Shown: positions 1 to 9,159, counted from the stretch's first letter. The stretch is DNA of 10,829 bases from Reyranella sp. (GCA_016780605.1 JADHLS010000095.1:1-10829), one strand, 5' to 3'. Translations and numbers: made by a program. Notes: a model not told the origin generated them from the letters alone.

Positions 1-1
1 C

Positions 2-1132
2 GGCTCCTATCAGCTCGCCCTGCTGGGCGCTGACGTCATCAAGGTCGAATCGCGCGAAGGCGACGACATGCGCTTCGGCTCCCGCGCCAATGACTGGGAG
101 AAGCGCGGGCTCGCCGCCCCCTGGGTCGCGGTCAACTCCAACAAGCGCTCGATCACGCTCGACCTCAAGAAGCCCAAGGCCATCGAGGTGGTGAAGAAGC
201 TCGCCGCCCAGGCCGACGTCGTGATGGAGAACTTCCGGCCCGGCGTGATGGACAAGCTCGGCATCGGCTACGAGGTGCTGAAGGCCATCAACCCGCGCCT
301 GATCTACTGCGCCGTCTCGGGCTTCGGCCAGGTCGGCCCCGACCGCGAGACCGCGGCGTTCGACGGCATGATCCAGGCGATGTCGGGCCTGATGTCGATC
401 ACCGGCTTTCCCACCAATGGCCCGACGCGCGTTGGCTTCGCCGGCGCCGACGTCATGTCGGGCGCGACGGCGGCGCTGGGCGTCGCCTCGGCGCTGTTCC
501 AGCGCACCCATACCGGCAAGGGCCAGCTGGTCGACGTCGCCATGATCGACGCGGTGATGGGCTACCTCGCCCAGCAATTCACCGAGCACCTGATGACGGG
601 CCGCGTGCACGAGCAAGCCGCCAACCGCTCGGTGACGCGCAAGCCGACGGGCGATCTCTACAAGACCAAGGACGGCTGGATGGTGCTGGCGGTCATGACC
701 GAGCCGCAGTTCCAGCGCCTGATGAAGGAAGTCGGCCGCGCCGACGCCGCGGCCGATCCGCGCTTCGTCGACTGGCCGACGCGCATCCAGAACGACAAGG
801 CGCTGCACGACATCATCGAGGCCGAGCTCAAGAAGGAAACCTCGGCCACCTGGGCCGAGCGCTTCGCCAAGGCCGACGTGCCGGCCGGCCGCGTGCTCTC
901 CATCCCCGAGACCGTGAAGCTCGACCACTTCGACCGCCGCACCATCCTGCAGACCGTCGACACGCCGCACGGCCCGATCAAGGTCGTGGGCTCGGGCTTC
1001 CGCCTCGAGCATGGCGGCGGCTCGGTCGATCGCCCGCCGGCGACGCTCGGCCAGCACACCGACGAGATCCTACGCGAGGCGGGTTACTCGGATGACGACA
1101 TCGTCGCAATGCGCGCCGACAAGGTCGCGTGA
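2..1132 (+). CDS. CaiB/BaiF family (type III) CoA-transferase, 5' end cut off by window
   Basis: Family III CoA-transferases move CoA between acyl-CoA and a free carboxylic acid through an aspartyl-CoA intermediate; the fold is an interlocked dimer in the cytoplasm. The frame is open from base 2, so the ATG at 68 is internal: the residues before it (GADVIKVE, then REGDDMR) are the conserved N-terminal nucleotide-binding stretch. About 376 residues are visible against a usual ~400, so only 20-30 are missing. Family marks in order are NSNKRSITLDLK, ADVVMENFRPG, a Gly-rich GFAGADVMSG segment, and GQLVDVAMID with the expected catalytic Asp at bases 533-535. The C-terminal tail carries LGQHTDEILREAGYSDDDI. 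The substrate cannot be read from the sequence; formyl-CoA transferase, 2-methylacyl-CoA racemase and carnitine CoA-transferase relatives share these motifs. No strong terminator follows: an imperfect 8-bp hairpin at about 1132-1151 lacks a T-run. Confidence 0.93.
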   Translation, partial: GSYQLALLGADVIKVESREGDDMRFGSRANDWEKRGLAAPWVAVNSNKRSITLDLKKPKAIEVVKKLAAQADVVMENFRPGVMDKLGIGYEVLKAINPRLIYCAVSGFGQVGPDRETAAFDGMIQAMSGLMSITGFPTNGPTRVGFAGADVMSGATAALGVASALFQRTHTGKGQLVDVAMIDAVMGYLAQQFTEHLMTGRVHEQAANRSVTRKPTGDLYKTKDGWMVLAVMTEPQFQRLMKEVGRADAAADPRFVDWPTRIQNDKALHDIIEAELKKETSATWAERFAKADVPAGRVLSIPETVKLDHFDRRTILQTVDTPHGPIKVVGSGFRLEHGGGSVDRPPATLGQHTDEILREAGYSDDDIVAMRADKVA

Positions 1133-1171
1133 TCCTCACGGCTGAGAATCGCACTCACAGACATTGAATGC

Positions 1172-1200
1172 TTGCCCCTTGTGGTTCGCGAATGTAGATA
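1172..1200 (+). promoter_or_regulatory. Predicted promoter of the toxin-antitoxin operon
   Basis: TTGCCC at 1172-1177 and TAGATA at 1195-1200 are separated by exactly 17 bases, a good sigma-70 arrangement. Transcription would begin near 1207, giving a leader of under 20 bases before the antitoxin GTG. The -10 element lies inside the operator palindrome, so bound antitoxin or toxin-antitoxin complex would block RNA polymerase. Assignment is by eye only. Confidence 0.55.
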
Positions 1201-1212
1201 TATATCTACATT
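1191..1212. promoter_or_regulatory. Perfect 22-bp palindromic operator for toxin-antitoxin autoregulation
   Basis: The half-site AATGTAGATAT is followed by its exact reverse complement with no spacer, giving 11+11 bases of perfect symmetry. It is markedly AT-rich in an otherwise GC-rich region. It overlaps the predicted -10 and ends three bases before the GGAGG ribosome-binding site. Known Phd/YefM and VapB/FitA antitoxins repress their own operons by binding such palindromes; that this one does so here is inferred from position. Confidence 0.78.
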
Positions 1213-1224
1213 TTGGAGGACGAC

Positions 1225-1479
1225 GTGACAATCACGACCCTCACCAGCCGGGAGTTCAATCAGGATTCGGGCCGAGCAAAGAAGGCCGCGGAGAACGGTC
1301 CCGTGTTCATTACGGACCGAGGTCGGCCTTCCCATGTGTTGCTGTCGATCGATGAATATCGTCGCCTTGCCGGCAGTCCGCGCAAGATCGCCGACCTCCT
1401 TTCCGATCTCGCGTCGGCCGATATCGAGCTGCCCATTGCGCCGAGGACGGACCGTGCGCGCCCAGCCAAGTTCGGCTGA
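1225..1479 (+). CDS. Phd/YefM-family antitoxin
   Basis: An 84-residue protein that should bind and neutralise the PIN toxin encoded next to it and repress the shared promoter. The N-terminal half has the Phd/YefM fold signature: TSREFNQDSGRAKKAA (about residues 7-22), then GPVFITDRGRPSHVLLSIDEYRRL, the DNA-binding and dimerisation core. The C-terminal third (from about residue 54, KIADLLSDLASADIELP) is the part that in this family wraps the toxin. The start chosen is GTG at 1225, because GGAGG at 1215-1219 sits five bases upstream. An in-frame TTG at 1213 would bury that ribosome-binding site inside the gene. The stop (1477-1479) shares one base with the toxin ATG, which suggests translational coupling. 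The family call is firm; the neutralising role is inferred from pairing. Confidence 0.9.
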   Translation: MTITTLTSREFNQDSGRAKKAAENGPVFITDRGRPSHVLLSIDEYRRLAGSPRKIADLLSDLASADIELPIAPRTDRARPAKFG

Positions 1480-1898
1480 TGTATCTACTGGATACGAATA
1501 TTGTTTCGGAGCTGCGCAAGGTGAGGGCAGGAAAGGCCGCGCCGGGTGTCGCTCGCTGGGCCGATAGCGTGGGTGCATCGGACCTCTACCTATCGGTCGT
1601 GACGGTCGAGGAACTTGAGATCGGCGTGCTCCTGGTGGAGCGCACGGACGCCCAGCAGGGCGCAGTGCTACGTGCATGGCTGAACCAGCAGGTGCAGCCA
1701 GCTTTTGCTGGTCGCATCCTGCCGATCGATGCCGCTGTTGCCTTGCGAAGCGCCCGGCTTCACGTTCCCGATCCAGGCTCTGTCCGAGATCGCTACATCG
1801 CCGCGACTGCTATCGAGCACCGATTGACTGTTGTCACCCGTAACGTCGCGGATTTCTTGGCCAGTGGCGTTCAGGTTCTCAATCCCTGGACCGCCTGA
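1479..1898 (+). CDS. vapC: PIN-domain toxin ribonuclease (VapC/FitB type)
   Basis: A 139-residue PIN-domain protein. PIN toxins are Mg2+-dependent RNases that cut tRNA, rRNA or mRNA and halt growth when the antitoxin is lost. The acidic active site is intact: D5 in YLLDTNIVSEL, E45 in SVVTVEELEIG, D104 in the motif RDRYIAATA, and TRNVADF with N122/D125. Length is typical for the FitB-like branch. Start and upstream stop overlap by one base (TGATG), so the gene is the second cistron of the module. Its stop lies 14 bases from the stop of the convergent esterase, with no obvious terminator between. The pairing of a Phd/YefM antitoxin with a PIN toxin, rather than an AbrB-type VapB, is a known combination. 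The RNA target is unknown. Confidence 0.92.
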   Translation: MYLLDTNIVSELRKVRAGKAAPGVARWADSVGASDLYLSVVTVEELEIGVLLVERTDAQQGAVLRAWLNQQVQPAFAGRILPIDAAVALRSARLHVPDPGSVRDRYIAATAIEHRLTVVTRNVADFLASGVQVLNPWTA

Positions 1899-1912
1899 CC
1901 GAACTTTGCTCT

Positions 1913-3535
1913 TCAATCGCGGCATTCGAAGCTGCCCGCGTCCTCCGGATTGCCCTGACCCTTGTAGGCCGCATATTGCGGCCAGGCGCAGAGCGGCCGG
2001 CTCCGGCCGGGGAACGCTGGGCCCGTGGCGATCACCGACTCGGGCGCCTTGCCTTTCTCGACCCAATCGACGACAGCCTGCAGCAGGTCGAAGCGCTCGA
2101 GCGTTGCGCCCGTCTGGCAATGGCCCATGCCGGGCACGAGATAGGCCCGGCTCGAATTGGCCCGCACCTGGTCGATGCCGCCGGAGCTTTTTCCCATGCG
2201 CTCGTAGTAGTCGATCGTGTCCAGCGCCGAGAACCACGGATCGCTGACCCCGTGATAGAACAGCATCTTGCCGCCGTGGCCGAAGAAGCTGTTGAGGTTG
2301 GTCCAGTTGGCCGTGGACTGCAGCCGGTCCATGCCGTCGGCGGTCAGCCGGTCCTCGATCGCGTCGACGTCGATCGTCTCGAAGACGTTGGGATTGACCG
2401 GGCTGCGCGCGCCGGTGACGAGGATGCCTGGGATCGCCACCTCCGCGTTGGCGATGCCGCTGTCCCATGGGAAGGGCGAGTAGGACTGGGCGCCGCGTGA
2501 GTTCTTCGGGCCGGCGAAAGCCTTGGCGAGCGCGCTCGCCTGCTCGGCGGAGAGACAGGCATCGGTCTTGGCGCCGGTCATGGCACCTTGGCAGACGAGC
2601 GACGCCGGATCGAAGGCGCACTGGCGTACGTTGAAGATCATGCCGTCCTTCAGCCCATCCTTGGCATCGCACGCTGCCACGATGGCGTCCGTGACCAGCT
2701 TCTGCTCCGCCGGCGAGAACGCCTTGGTGGGATCGGGCTTGCCGTCCTCAGCCCTGGGCGAGACCTGCGCCAGGGCGTGGTTGGCCCAGGCCAACCCGAG
2801 GTTGGAGCGGCCGGTGCGCATCGCCGGCGCGCCGGCGACGATGCCGTCGAACTCCGCCGGATAGCGCTGCGCGGCGATCATGCCTTCGCGGCCGCCGGTC
2901 GAGCAGCCGACGAAGTAGGAGCGCGTCGGCCCCTGCCCGTAGTAGCGGCCGATGATCGCCTTCGCGGCCGCCGTCACCTTGCCGACCGAAGCCTGCGCGA
3001 AATTGAGCGCCGCCTCCTGGTCCTTCATGAAGGCGGCATCGAACACCGCACCCTGGTGGCCGCTGTCGGTGGAGATGACGGCAAAGCCGCGCGCCAGCGC
3101 CGGCGCCTCGCCGATGGCCTGCGGACCAAGCGGTGGGCGGATCGATCCGTTGAGGCCGCCACCGCCCTGGTACAGGAACCGCCCGTTCCACCGATCGGGC
3201 AGGGCGATCGCAAACCCGATCGCATAGTTCTTGCCCTCGGCCCCGACGCGCCGGTCGATGACGCCCTGCGCCCGGCAATTCGACGGGATGGCAACGCCCA
3301 CGGTGTCCGGCAGGGGCGGGCGCATCTGCACGGTCCCGGCCGGCGCCTCCGGCACGGCCTCGGCCTTCTCGATCACGATGGTCGTTCCGGGAAGGGTGAG
3401 TCCGGCCAGCGCCTCGCACTTGAGCGCCGGTGTGATCGTCGGAGCGCTATCGGCGACGGCCGCGTTCGACCAAGCGGCGATCGCCACGCCGGCAAGAAGC
3501 GACGCGACTGTGATCTGGTTTGTCTCGCGCGGCAT
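1913..3535 (-). CDS. Secreted tannase/feruloyl-esterase family protein
   Basis: A 540-residue alpha/beta-hydrolase of the tannase/feruloyl esterase family, which cleaves esters of gallic, ferulic or related phenolic acids. Residues 1-28 form a signal peptide ending AVA before DSAP, so the enzyme is exported. The family's CS-D-HC active site is complete: C211-S212 in GCSTGGREG (Ser nucleophile), D432 in HGVSDPWFSALD, and H472-C473 in PGMGHCQTG. In this family a disulfide between the two Cys residues joins Ser and His. The stretch CDAKDGLKDGMI (289-300) matches the Ca2+-binding loop of the lid. Further Cys residues (306, 315, 327, 516, 538) fit an oxidising compartment. GGGAGA lies five bases before the ATG. 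It follows the autotransporter gene by 57 bases on the same strand with no clear terminator between. The exact substrate (feruloyl ester, gallate, MHET-like or other aryl ester) cannot be told. Confidence 0.9.
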   Translation of the reverse strand: MPRETNQITVASLLAGVAIAAWSNAAVADSAPTITPALKCEALAGLTLPGTTIVIEKAEAVPEAPAGTVQMRPPLPDTVGVAIPSNCRAQGVIDRRVGAEGKNYAIGFAIALPDRWNGRFLYQGGGGLNGSIRPPLGPQAIGEAPALARGFAVISTDSGHQGAVFDAAFMKDQEAALNFAQASVGKVTAAAKAIIGRYYGQGPTRSYFVGCSTGGREGMIAAQRYPAEFDGIVAGAPAMRTGRSNLGLAWANHALAQVSPRAEDGKPDPTKAFSPAEQKLVTDAIVAACDAKDGLKDGMIFNVRQCAFDPASLVCQGAMTGAKTDACLSAEQASALAKAFAGPKNSRGAQSYSPFPWDSGIANAEVAIPGILVTGARSPVNPNVFETIDVDAIEDRLTADGMDRLQSTANWTNLNSFFGHGGKMLFYHGVSDPWFSALDTIDYYERMGKSSGGIDQVRANSSRAYLVPGMGHCQTGATLERFDLLQAVVDWVEKGKAPESVIATGPAFPGRSRPLCAWPQYAAYKGQGNPEDAGSFECRD

Positions 3536-3592
3536 GGCGTTCTCCCGGTCGGCTTCTGTTCCGGCGAGATTAGTTGAATCCCGGTGCGACGC

Positions 3593-6500
3593 CTACCAGC
3601 TCAGCCGCAGGCCGACGTTCAGTGCATGATTGTCGGCGCCCGAGCCGATGTCGCCGTCGTAGCGCAGGTAGATCGAGGCGTTGTCGGCGACGCGACTGTT
3701 GGCCTGGAAGCCGATCACCGCCGCGTCGCGCTGCGGCGCGGCGCCGTAGACCGTGAAGCTGGTCGTCGGCGCGCCGGCGAACGCCGCGGTCAGAGGCCGC
3801 GACGTGTCGGCATACTCGTGCAACCAACCCAGCCGCAGTCCGAGCGCGACGCTGCCGATCGCACCGTCGAACTGCGCGCCCAGCGTCGTGCGCAGCGACG
3901 TCGTCGTCTGTTGCGCAACGTTGAGGCTGAGCGAGTTCGCGCCCCATTCCTGGAACGCCGCCTGGTTGATGCTCGAAGCCTGGAAGCGCGCGAACGGCGT
4001 CACCGTCGCGTTGGCCGGCGCGTAGACGCCGAAGGCGTAGCCGGTCTCGACCTGGCCCAGGAACTGGTTGGCGCCGGTCGAGCCGTTGGCGGTGCGCGGC
4101 TGCAGGCCGGGGATCGAGAGCTGCCGTTGCATCTGGTTGTTGGAGTAGGCGTAGCCCGCCAGCGCATCGACGTAGGCGCCCCCCAAAGGCCCCAGGGGCA
4201 TGAAGGAGCCGTAGGCCGCGACGCTCACTGTGTTGCTCCAGCCCTTGCCCTGGAAGCTGTCGACCCATTGCGTGCCGTTGGTGTAGCCCGTGCCGATGCC
4301 GAACAGCAGGCTCGGGCTCACGCGATAGTCGATACCGGCGGCGGCGCCGCCGACATTGTAGGTGAAGGTCTGGCTGTTGCCATTGCCCTGCGCCGAGCCG
4401 ACGCCGCCCAGAACGCTGCCCCACACACTGAACGGGCTCGCGCCGTCGCAGCCTTCGACCTCGCATGCCTGGGCGAGAGCCTGGCGCTGGCCGGTACCCG
4501 GTACGCCGCGTGCGACGGCCATCTGCTGGCCGAGCGCATTCATGAACAGCGCATTGTTGGCGACGTTGAACGTGCCGAAGTCGGCATAGGGCTGGCCGCT
4601 GATCTGATTCAGCACATAGGGACCCTGCTGCGTGCCGAGCACCGAGAGGGCATTCAGCACGGTGTTGAGATCGCCGGTCGCCGTTGCATTCGCCTGGTCG
4701 AGCACGGCGCCGACAGCGTACTGGTTGGCGGTCTGCGCGCCGGCCGCAAAGGCGCTCTGGTTTTGGAGAAGGCTGAGGTAGACGTTATTGGCGTCGTAGC
4801 TGAGCGACGGCGTCAGGAAGGCGAAGTTGCTGGTGACGCCGCTGTAGGTGCCCGTCACGCCGCCTGCCGCCGTCAGGATGGTGTAGGTCGTGTTGCGCGC
4901 ATAGTTGCCCGATTGCGCCAGCACCGACACCGAGCTGTTGCTGATCGCGGCCGTGCCGCCGACATTGACCTTGTCGCTCTGGCCGGCGTTGTTCACTTCG
5001 ACCTGGTAGACCCCCGCCGACTGCACGAAGTTGCCGGCGACGTTGATCGTGCCGATCGAGTTGCCAGGCGCCAAGGTGGCGCCCGCGACCGTCAGGCTGC
5101 CGACAGTGCCGTTGCCGCCCAACGTGCCGCCACTGGCTATCACCGCGCCCGACACGGTGCCGTTGAGTGACGCCGTGCCGCCGTTGAGCGAGAACCCGCC
5201 GGACAGATTGCCCGTCAGCGACGTGCTGCCGGAATTCTGCACGACATTGCCCGTCACGCTGCCGCTCACCTGCAAGGCCCCGCCGTTGTTGGTGACGCCG
5301 CTCGCGAGGCTGCCCGCCACCACCAGTCCGCCGGCATTCAGGATAGTGCCGCCGCTGAAGGTGTTGTTGCCGCCGAGCGTCAGCGTGCCGGTGCCGATCT
5401 TGGTCAGCCCGCCGGTGCCCGAGGTCACGCCCGAGAAGGTCGTGCTGGTGTTGTCGTTGCCCGTGGTCAGTGTCGCCGAACCGAGTGTGACGTTGCCGCT
5501 GCCGGCCAGCGAGCCGATCGTCTGGTTGAAGCCGTTGAGGCTGAGGGTGACGCCTCCGGACACGGTGTAAGCGCTGTTGGGCGCGAGCACGTTGGCGGCG
5601 CCGGCTTGCAGGGTGCCCATGGTGACGGCGGTGGGCCCTGAATAGCTGCTGACACCGCCGAGCGTCAGCGTGCCGGCGCCTTGCTTCGTGAGCCCTCCAG
5701 AACCGGTGATGCCGGTTGCCAGCGTCACATTGTTGCCGTTGGTATCGAAGACGCCGCCAGCGGCGCCGAGCGGCGCGAGCCGGCTCGAGATATCGGTGGT
5801 GTTGCCGGTTGCCCATTGCAGGCCACCGCCGTTCAGGGTGATCGCGCCGGTGCCGAAATTATTGGCGGCGGCAAAGTTTATCAGGCCGCCGTTTATCGTG
5901 GTGCCGCCGGCATAGGTGTTGGCGCCGGTGAGCGTCAGCGTGCCGGTGCCGGCCTTGACCAGCATCGTGCCGCCGCCGCCGCTGATCGTGCCGCTGAGCG
6001 TGGTGGAGAGGTTCAGGCCGCCGACCGTCACCTGGCTGCCGCCCAGCGTGATATTGGCGGCGCCCTCGATCGAGCCGATCGACAGGTTCGAGGTCATGCC
6101 CGAGAGGTCGACCGTGCCGGCGTTGGCGATGATGCGCGCCGAGTTGGCGGTGGTGCTGTCGGAGAACTTGAGCTGGCCGCCGGCGCCGTTGATGGTGATG
6201 GTGGAACTCCCGGCCGAGGCGCTGCTCGTGAACTGCACCAGGCCGCCGTTGCTGGTGATGGTGGCGTTGCTGGCCGAGCTGTTGTCGGCGAAGGAAAGCG
6301 TCGAGCCGCCGTTCGAGGTAATGGCGGAAGTGCCGGCCGTCGAGGTCTCGCTGAAGGTGGTGCCGCCATTGTTGGTGATGATGGCATTGCCCGTCGTCGA
6401 GCCGTTCTCCACGAACAGGAAGATGCCGTTTGTGATCGTGGGTGCGTTGGAGGAATTGTTGACGATGCCGCCGCCGGTGAGCTGCAGCGTGCCGCTGTTG

Positions 6501-6787
6501 GTGAAGGAGTATGAGGGCGCGCCGGCGTTGAATTGCAGGATGTCGATGGCCCGCGAGAGGGTGGTGATGCTGGTAATGGTCGACGCGCCGAATGTCGCCG
6601 TATTGGCCGGCACGGTGCCGCCCACCCAGTTTGCGCTGTTGCCGAAAGTGCCGTTCAACGGCGTGGCGCTCCAGGTCGCGGACTGCGCCAGAACCGCCAC
6701 CGGCGCCAGGGCAAGAGTCGACAGGCAAGTCCCCAGCAGCAGGCCGGCCGTCGGCGCTCGGCGCCGCCTCGCCCCGCAATCGATCAT
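3593..6787 (-). CDS. Type V autotransporter with PATR passenger repeats and C-terminal beta-barrel
   Basis: A 1064-residue autotransporter. The signal peptide (1-34) has an RRRR n-region, a hydrophobic core and VLA before QSATW. An opening NSANWVGGTVPANTATFG segment leads into a Gly/Asn/Thr/Ser-rich passenger likely to form a beta-helix. It contains about five 20-21-residue repeats (131-231), then three passenger-associated transport repeats (about 268-303, 359-394, 455-494) of the form GxLTKxGxGTLTLGGxNTYSGGT. The conserved GGTLGGNGTVG...APGNSIGTI segment follows at about 552-582. A helical linker region (about 665-760) precedes the autotransporter beta-domain, 784-1064, which begins SPFSVWG and ends in the aromatic residue W (LNVGLRLSW). 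The start was placed at 6787 because AAGGGGGAG lies seven bases upstream and the signal peptide begins there; the frame stays open to 6934 without a better start. No protease or lipase catalytic motif is visible in the passenger, so adhesion or a surface scaffold role is possible. Confidence 0.93.
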   Translation of the reverse strand: MIDCGARRRRAPTAGLLLGTCLSTLALAPVAVLAQSATWSATPLNGTFGNSANWVGGTVPANTATFGASTITSITTLSRAIDILQFNAGAPSYSFTNSGTLQLTGGGIVNNSSNAPTITNGIFLFVENGSTTGNAIITNNGGTTFSETSTAGTSAITSNGGSTLSFADNSSASNATITSNGGLVQFTSSASAGSSTITINGAGGQLKFSDSTTANSARIIANAGTVDLSGMTSNLSIGSIEGAANITLGGSQVTVGGLNLSTTLSGTISGGGGTMLVKAGTGTLTLTGANTYAGGTTINGGLINFAAANNFGTGAITLNGGGLQWATGNTTDISSRLAPLGAAGGVFDTNGNNVTLATGITGSGGLTKQGAGTLTLGGVSSYSGPTAVTMGTLQAGAANVLAPNSAYTVSGGVTLSLNGFNQTIGSLAGSGNVTLGSATLTTGNDNTSTTFSGVTSGTGGLTKIGTGTLTLGGNNTFSGGTILNAGGLVVAGSLASGVTNNGGALQVSGSVTGNVVQNSGSTSLTGNLSGGFSLNGGTASLNGTVSGAVIASGGTLGGNGTVGSLTVAGATLAPGNSIGTINVAGNFVQSAGVYQVEVNNAGQSDKVNVGGTAAISNSSVSVLAQSGNYARNTTYTILTAAGGVTGTYSGVTSNFAFLTPSLSYDANNVYLSLLQNQSAFAAGAQTANQYAVGAVLDQANATATGDLNTVLNALSVLGTQQGPYVLNQISGQPYADFGTFNVANNALFMNALGQQMAVARGVPGTGQRQALAQACEVEGCDGASPFSVWGSVLGGVGSAQGNGNSQTFTYNVGGAAAGIDYRVSPSLLFGIGTGYTNGTQWVDSFQGKGWSNTVSVAAYGSFMPLGPLGGAYVDALAGYAYSNNQMQRQLSIPGLQPRTANGSTGANQFLGQVETGYAFGVYAPANATVTPFARFQASSINQAAFQEWGANSLSLNVAQQTTTSLRTTLGAQFDGAIGSVALGLRLGWLHEYADTSRPLTAAFAGAPTTSFTVYGAAPQRDAAVIGFQANSRVADNASIYLRYDGDIGSGADNHALNVGLRLSW
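5308..5985 (-). repeat. Three PATR (passenger-associated transport repeat) units
   Basis: Units lie at about 5880-5985, 5608-5712 and 5308-5425. Each encodes a block of the type LTKxGTGTLTLxGxNTYxGGTxxxGG; all three contain GTLTL followed by a G-rich turn. At DNA level the plus strand repeats the near-identical string GAGCGTCAGCGTGCCGG in all three. In known autotransporters these units aid passenger folding and translocation. Confidence 0.82.
6095..6395 (-). repeat. Tandem 20-21-residue passenger repeats (about five degenerate copies)
   Basis: Within the autotransporter passenger, units of the form (S/N)xxITxNGGxxxFxxxxxA recur every 20-21 residues. Copies include AIITNNGGTTFSETSTA, SAITSNGGSTLSFADNSSA, ATITSNGGLVQFTSSASA, STITINGAGGQLKFSDSTTA and ARIIANAGTVDLS. 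On the DNA the plus strand shows the matching recurrence of GTTGGTGATGATGGC and GCTGGTGATGGTGGC. The period matches one beta-helix rung. The copies are clearly diverged at codon level, so this is not a recent slippage array. Confidence 0.75.
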
Positions 6788-6794
6788 CGGCGAA

Positions 6795-6803
6795 CTCCCC
6801 CTT
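6795..6803 (-). promoter_or_regulatory. Ribosome-binding site fixing the autotransporter start
   Basis: The minus strand reads AAGGGGGAG seven bases before the ATG at 6787. This decides the start against a longer frame from 6934, whose extra 49 residues (Cys-, His- and Arg-containing) would sit in front of a well-formed signal peptide. I could not find a convincing -35/-10 pair for this gene between here and about 6960. Confidence 0.75.
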
Positions 6804-6971
6804 CGCGATGTGCGCCCGTTCACTTTATCAGCGATGAATCGATGGGCGATGTGAAAGACGCAACAAAGATCGACATCCGCACCCTCGATGCGAACAGTTG
6901 TGGCGGCGCTGTTTTGCGCTCGCTTTGGTCGCAATCAGGGTATTGAAAGCGCTGTCCGGTGGAGCGGTTCC

Positions 6972-7000
6972 TGGTTGCCTTGCAGGCCAGCCCGTATAGA
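6972..7000 (+). promoter_or_regulatory. Candidate promoter of the thiC riboswitch leader
   Basis: TATAGA at 6995-7000 is a good -10 and would start transcription around 7007, right at the 5' edge of the riboswitch. The -35 is weak: TGGTTG at 6972-6977 has a 17-base spacer, while the better-looking TTGCCT at 6975-6980 has only 14. The -10 is supported by position; the -35 is uncertain. Confidence 0.5.
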
Positions 7001-7007
7001 GTCGACC

Positions 7008-9001
<1,994 letters not shown>

Positions 9002-9005
9002 CCAT

Positions 9006-9125
9006 CGTCATCCCGAGCGGAGCCGTCCGAAGGGCGGCGTAGTCGAGGGACCTGTTTTGTCGGTGCATCAACAAAATAGGTCCCTCCGCTCCGCCTCGCT
9101 GCGCTCGGCTCCCGTCGGGATGACG
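9006..9125. repeat. 120-base intergenic inverted repeat, possible thiC terminator
   Basis: Two 55-base arms surround a 10-base loop (9061-9070). The outer 11 bases (CGTCATCCCGA at 9006-9016 against 9115-9125) are a perfect inverted repeat. The inner 15 bases (9046-9060 against 9071-9085, AGGGACCTGTTTTGT) match with one difference that is a G-U wobble on one strand. The middle of the arms is only partly complementary (GGAGCCG shared). It begins five bases after the thiC stop. Elements starting CGTCATCCCGAG and carrying AGGGACCT are, to my knowledge, dispersed repeats in alphaproteobacteria. There is no T-run, so a classic terminator is doubtful, but such a hairpin could stabilise the mRNA 3' end. 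Confidence 0.85.
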
Positions 9126-9130
9126 GGACG

Positions 9131-9159
9131 TTGTAAACAAAGCTTCGTCAGCCTGTAGC
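9131..9159 (+). promoter_or_regulatory. Weak candidate promoter for the porin gene
   Basis: TTGTAA (9131-9136) and TGTAGC (9154-9159) are spaced by 17 bases, just past the inverted repeat and about 50 bases before the porin ATG. The -10 match is poor. It is offered because the palindrome probably separates the porin from thiC transcription. Confidence 0.3.

Noticed and set aside
1132..1151. Terminator after the CoA-transferase (GATCCTCA / TGAGAATC)
   Set aside because: 8-bp stem with one mismatch, CGGC loop and no T-run; too weak to call.
1213..1224. TTG at 1213 as the antitoxin start
   Set aside because: It would place GGAGG inside the gene; GTG at 1225 has that SD at five bases' spacing, and the conserved N-terminus begins there.
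1164..1355. Small plus-strand frame overlapping the operator and the antitoxin in another frame
   Set aside because: It runs through the operator palindrome and across the antitoxin coding sequence with no SD, and its translation shows no family resemblance.
1899..1930. Bidirectional terminator between toxin and esterase
   Set aside because: No inverted repeat of useful length or T-run is seen in the 14-base gap or just beyond it.
2588..3577. Plus-strand open frame (329 residues) antisense to the esterase
   Set aside because: Arg/Gly-rich shadow with no recognisable domain; the minus strand has signal peptide, CS-D-HC active site and SD.
3584..5170. Long plus-strand open frame (528 residues) antisense to the autotransporter
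   Set aside because: Arg/Ala/Val-rich, low-complexity translation with no signal peptide or motif. It mirrors the codon bias of a clear gene with full-length homology features on the other strand.
5308..6395. CRISPR-like or satellite DNA array
   Set aside because: The periodicity follows in-frame protein repeats of a beta-helix with diverged units, with no constant repeat and unique spacers.
5681..6854. Plus-strand frames of 277 and 312 residues opposite the autotransporter passenger
   Set aside because: They are repetitive because the passenger is repetitive; no independent signal.
6788..6934. 49-residue N-terminal extension of the autotransporter
   Set aside because: It would precede a normal signal peptide that has its own strong SD at 6795-6803.
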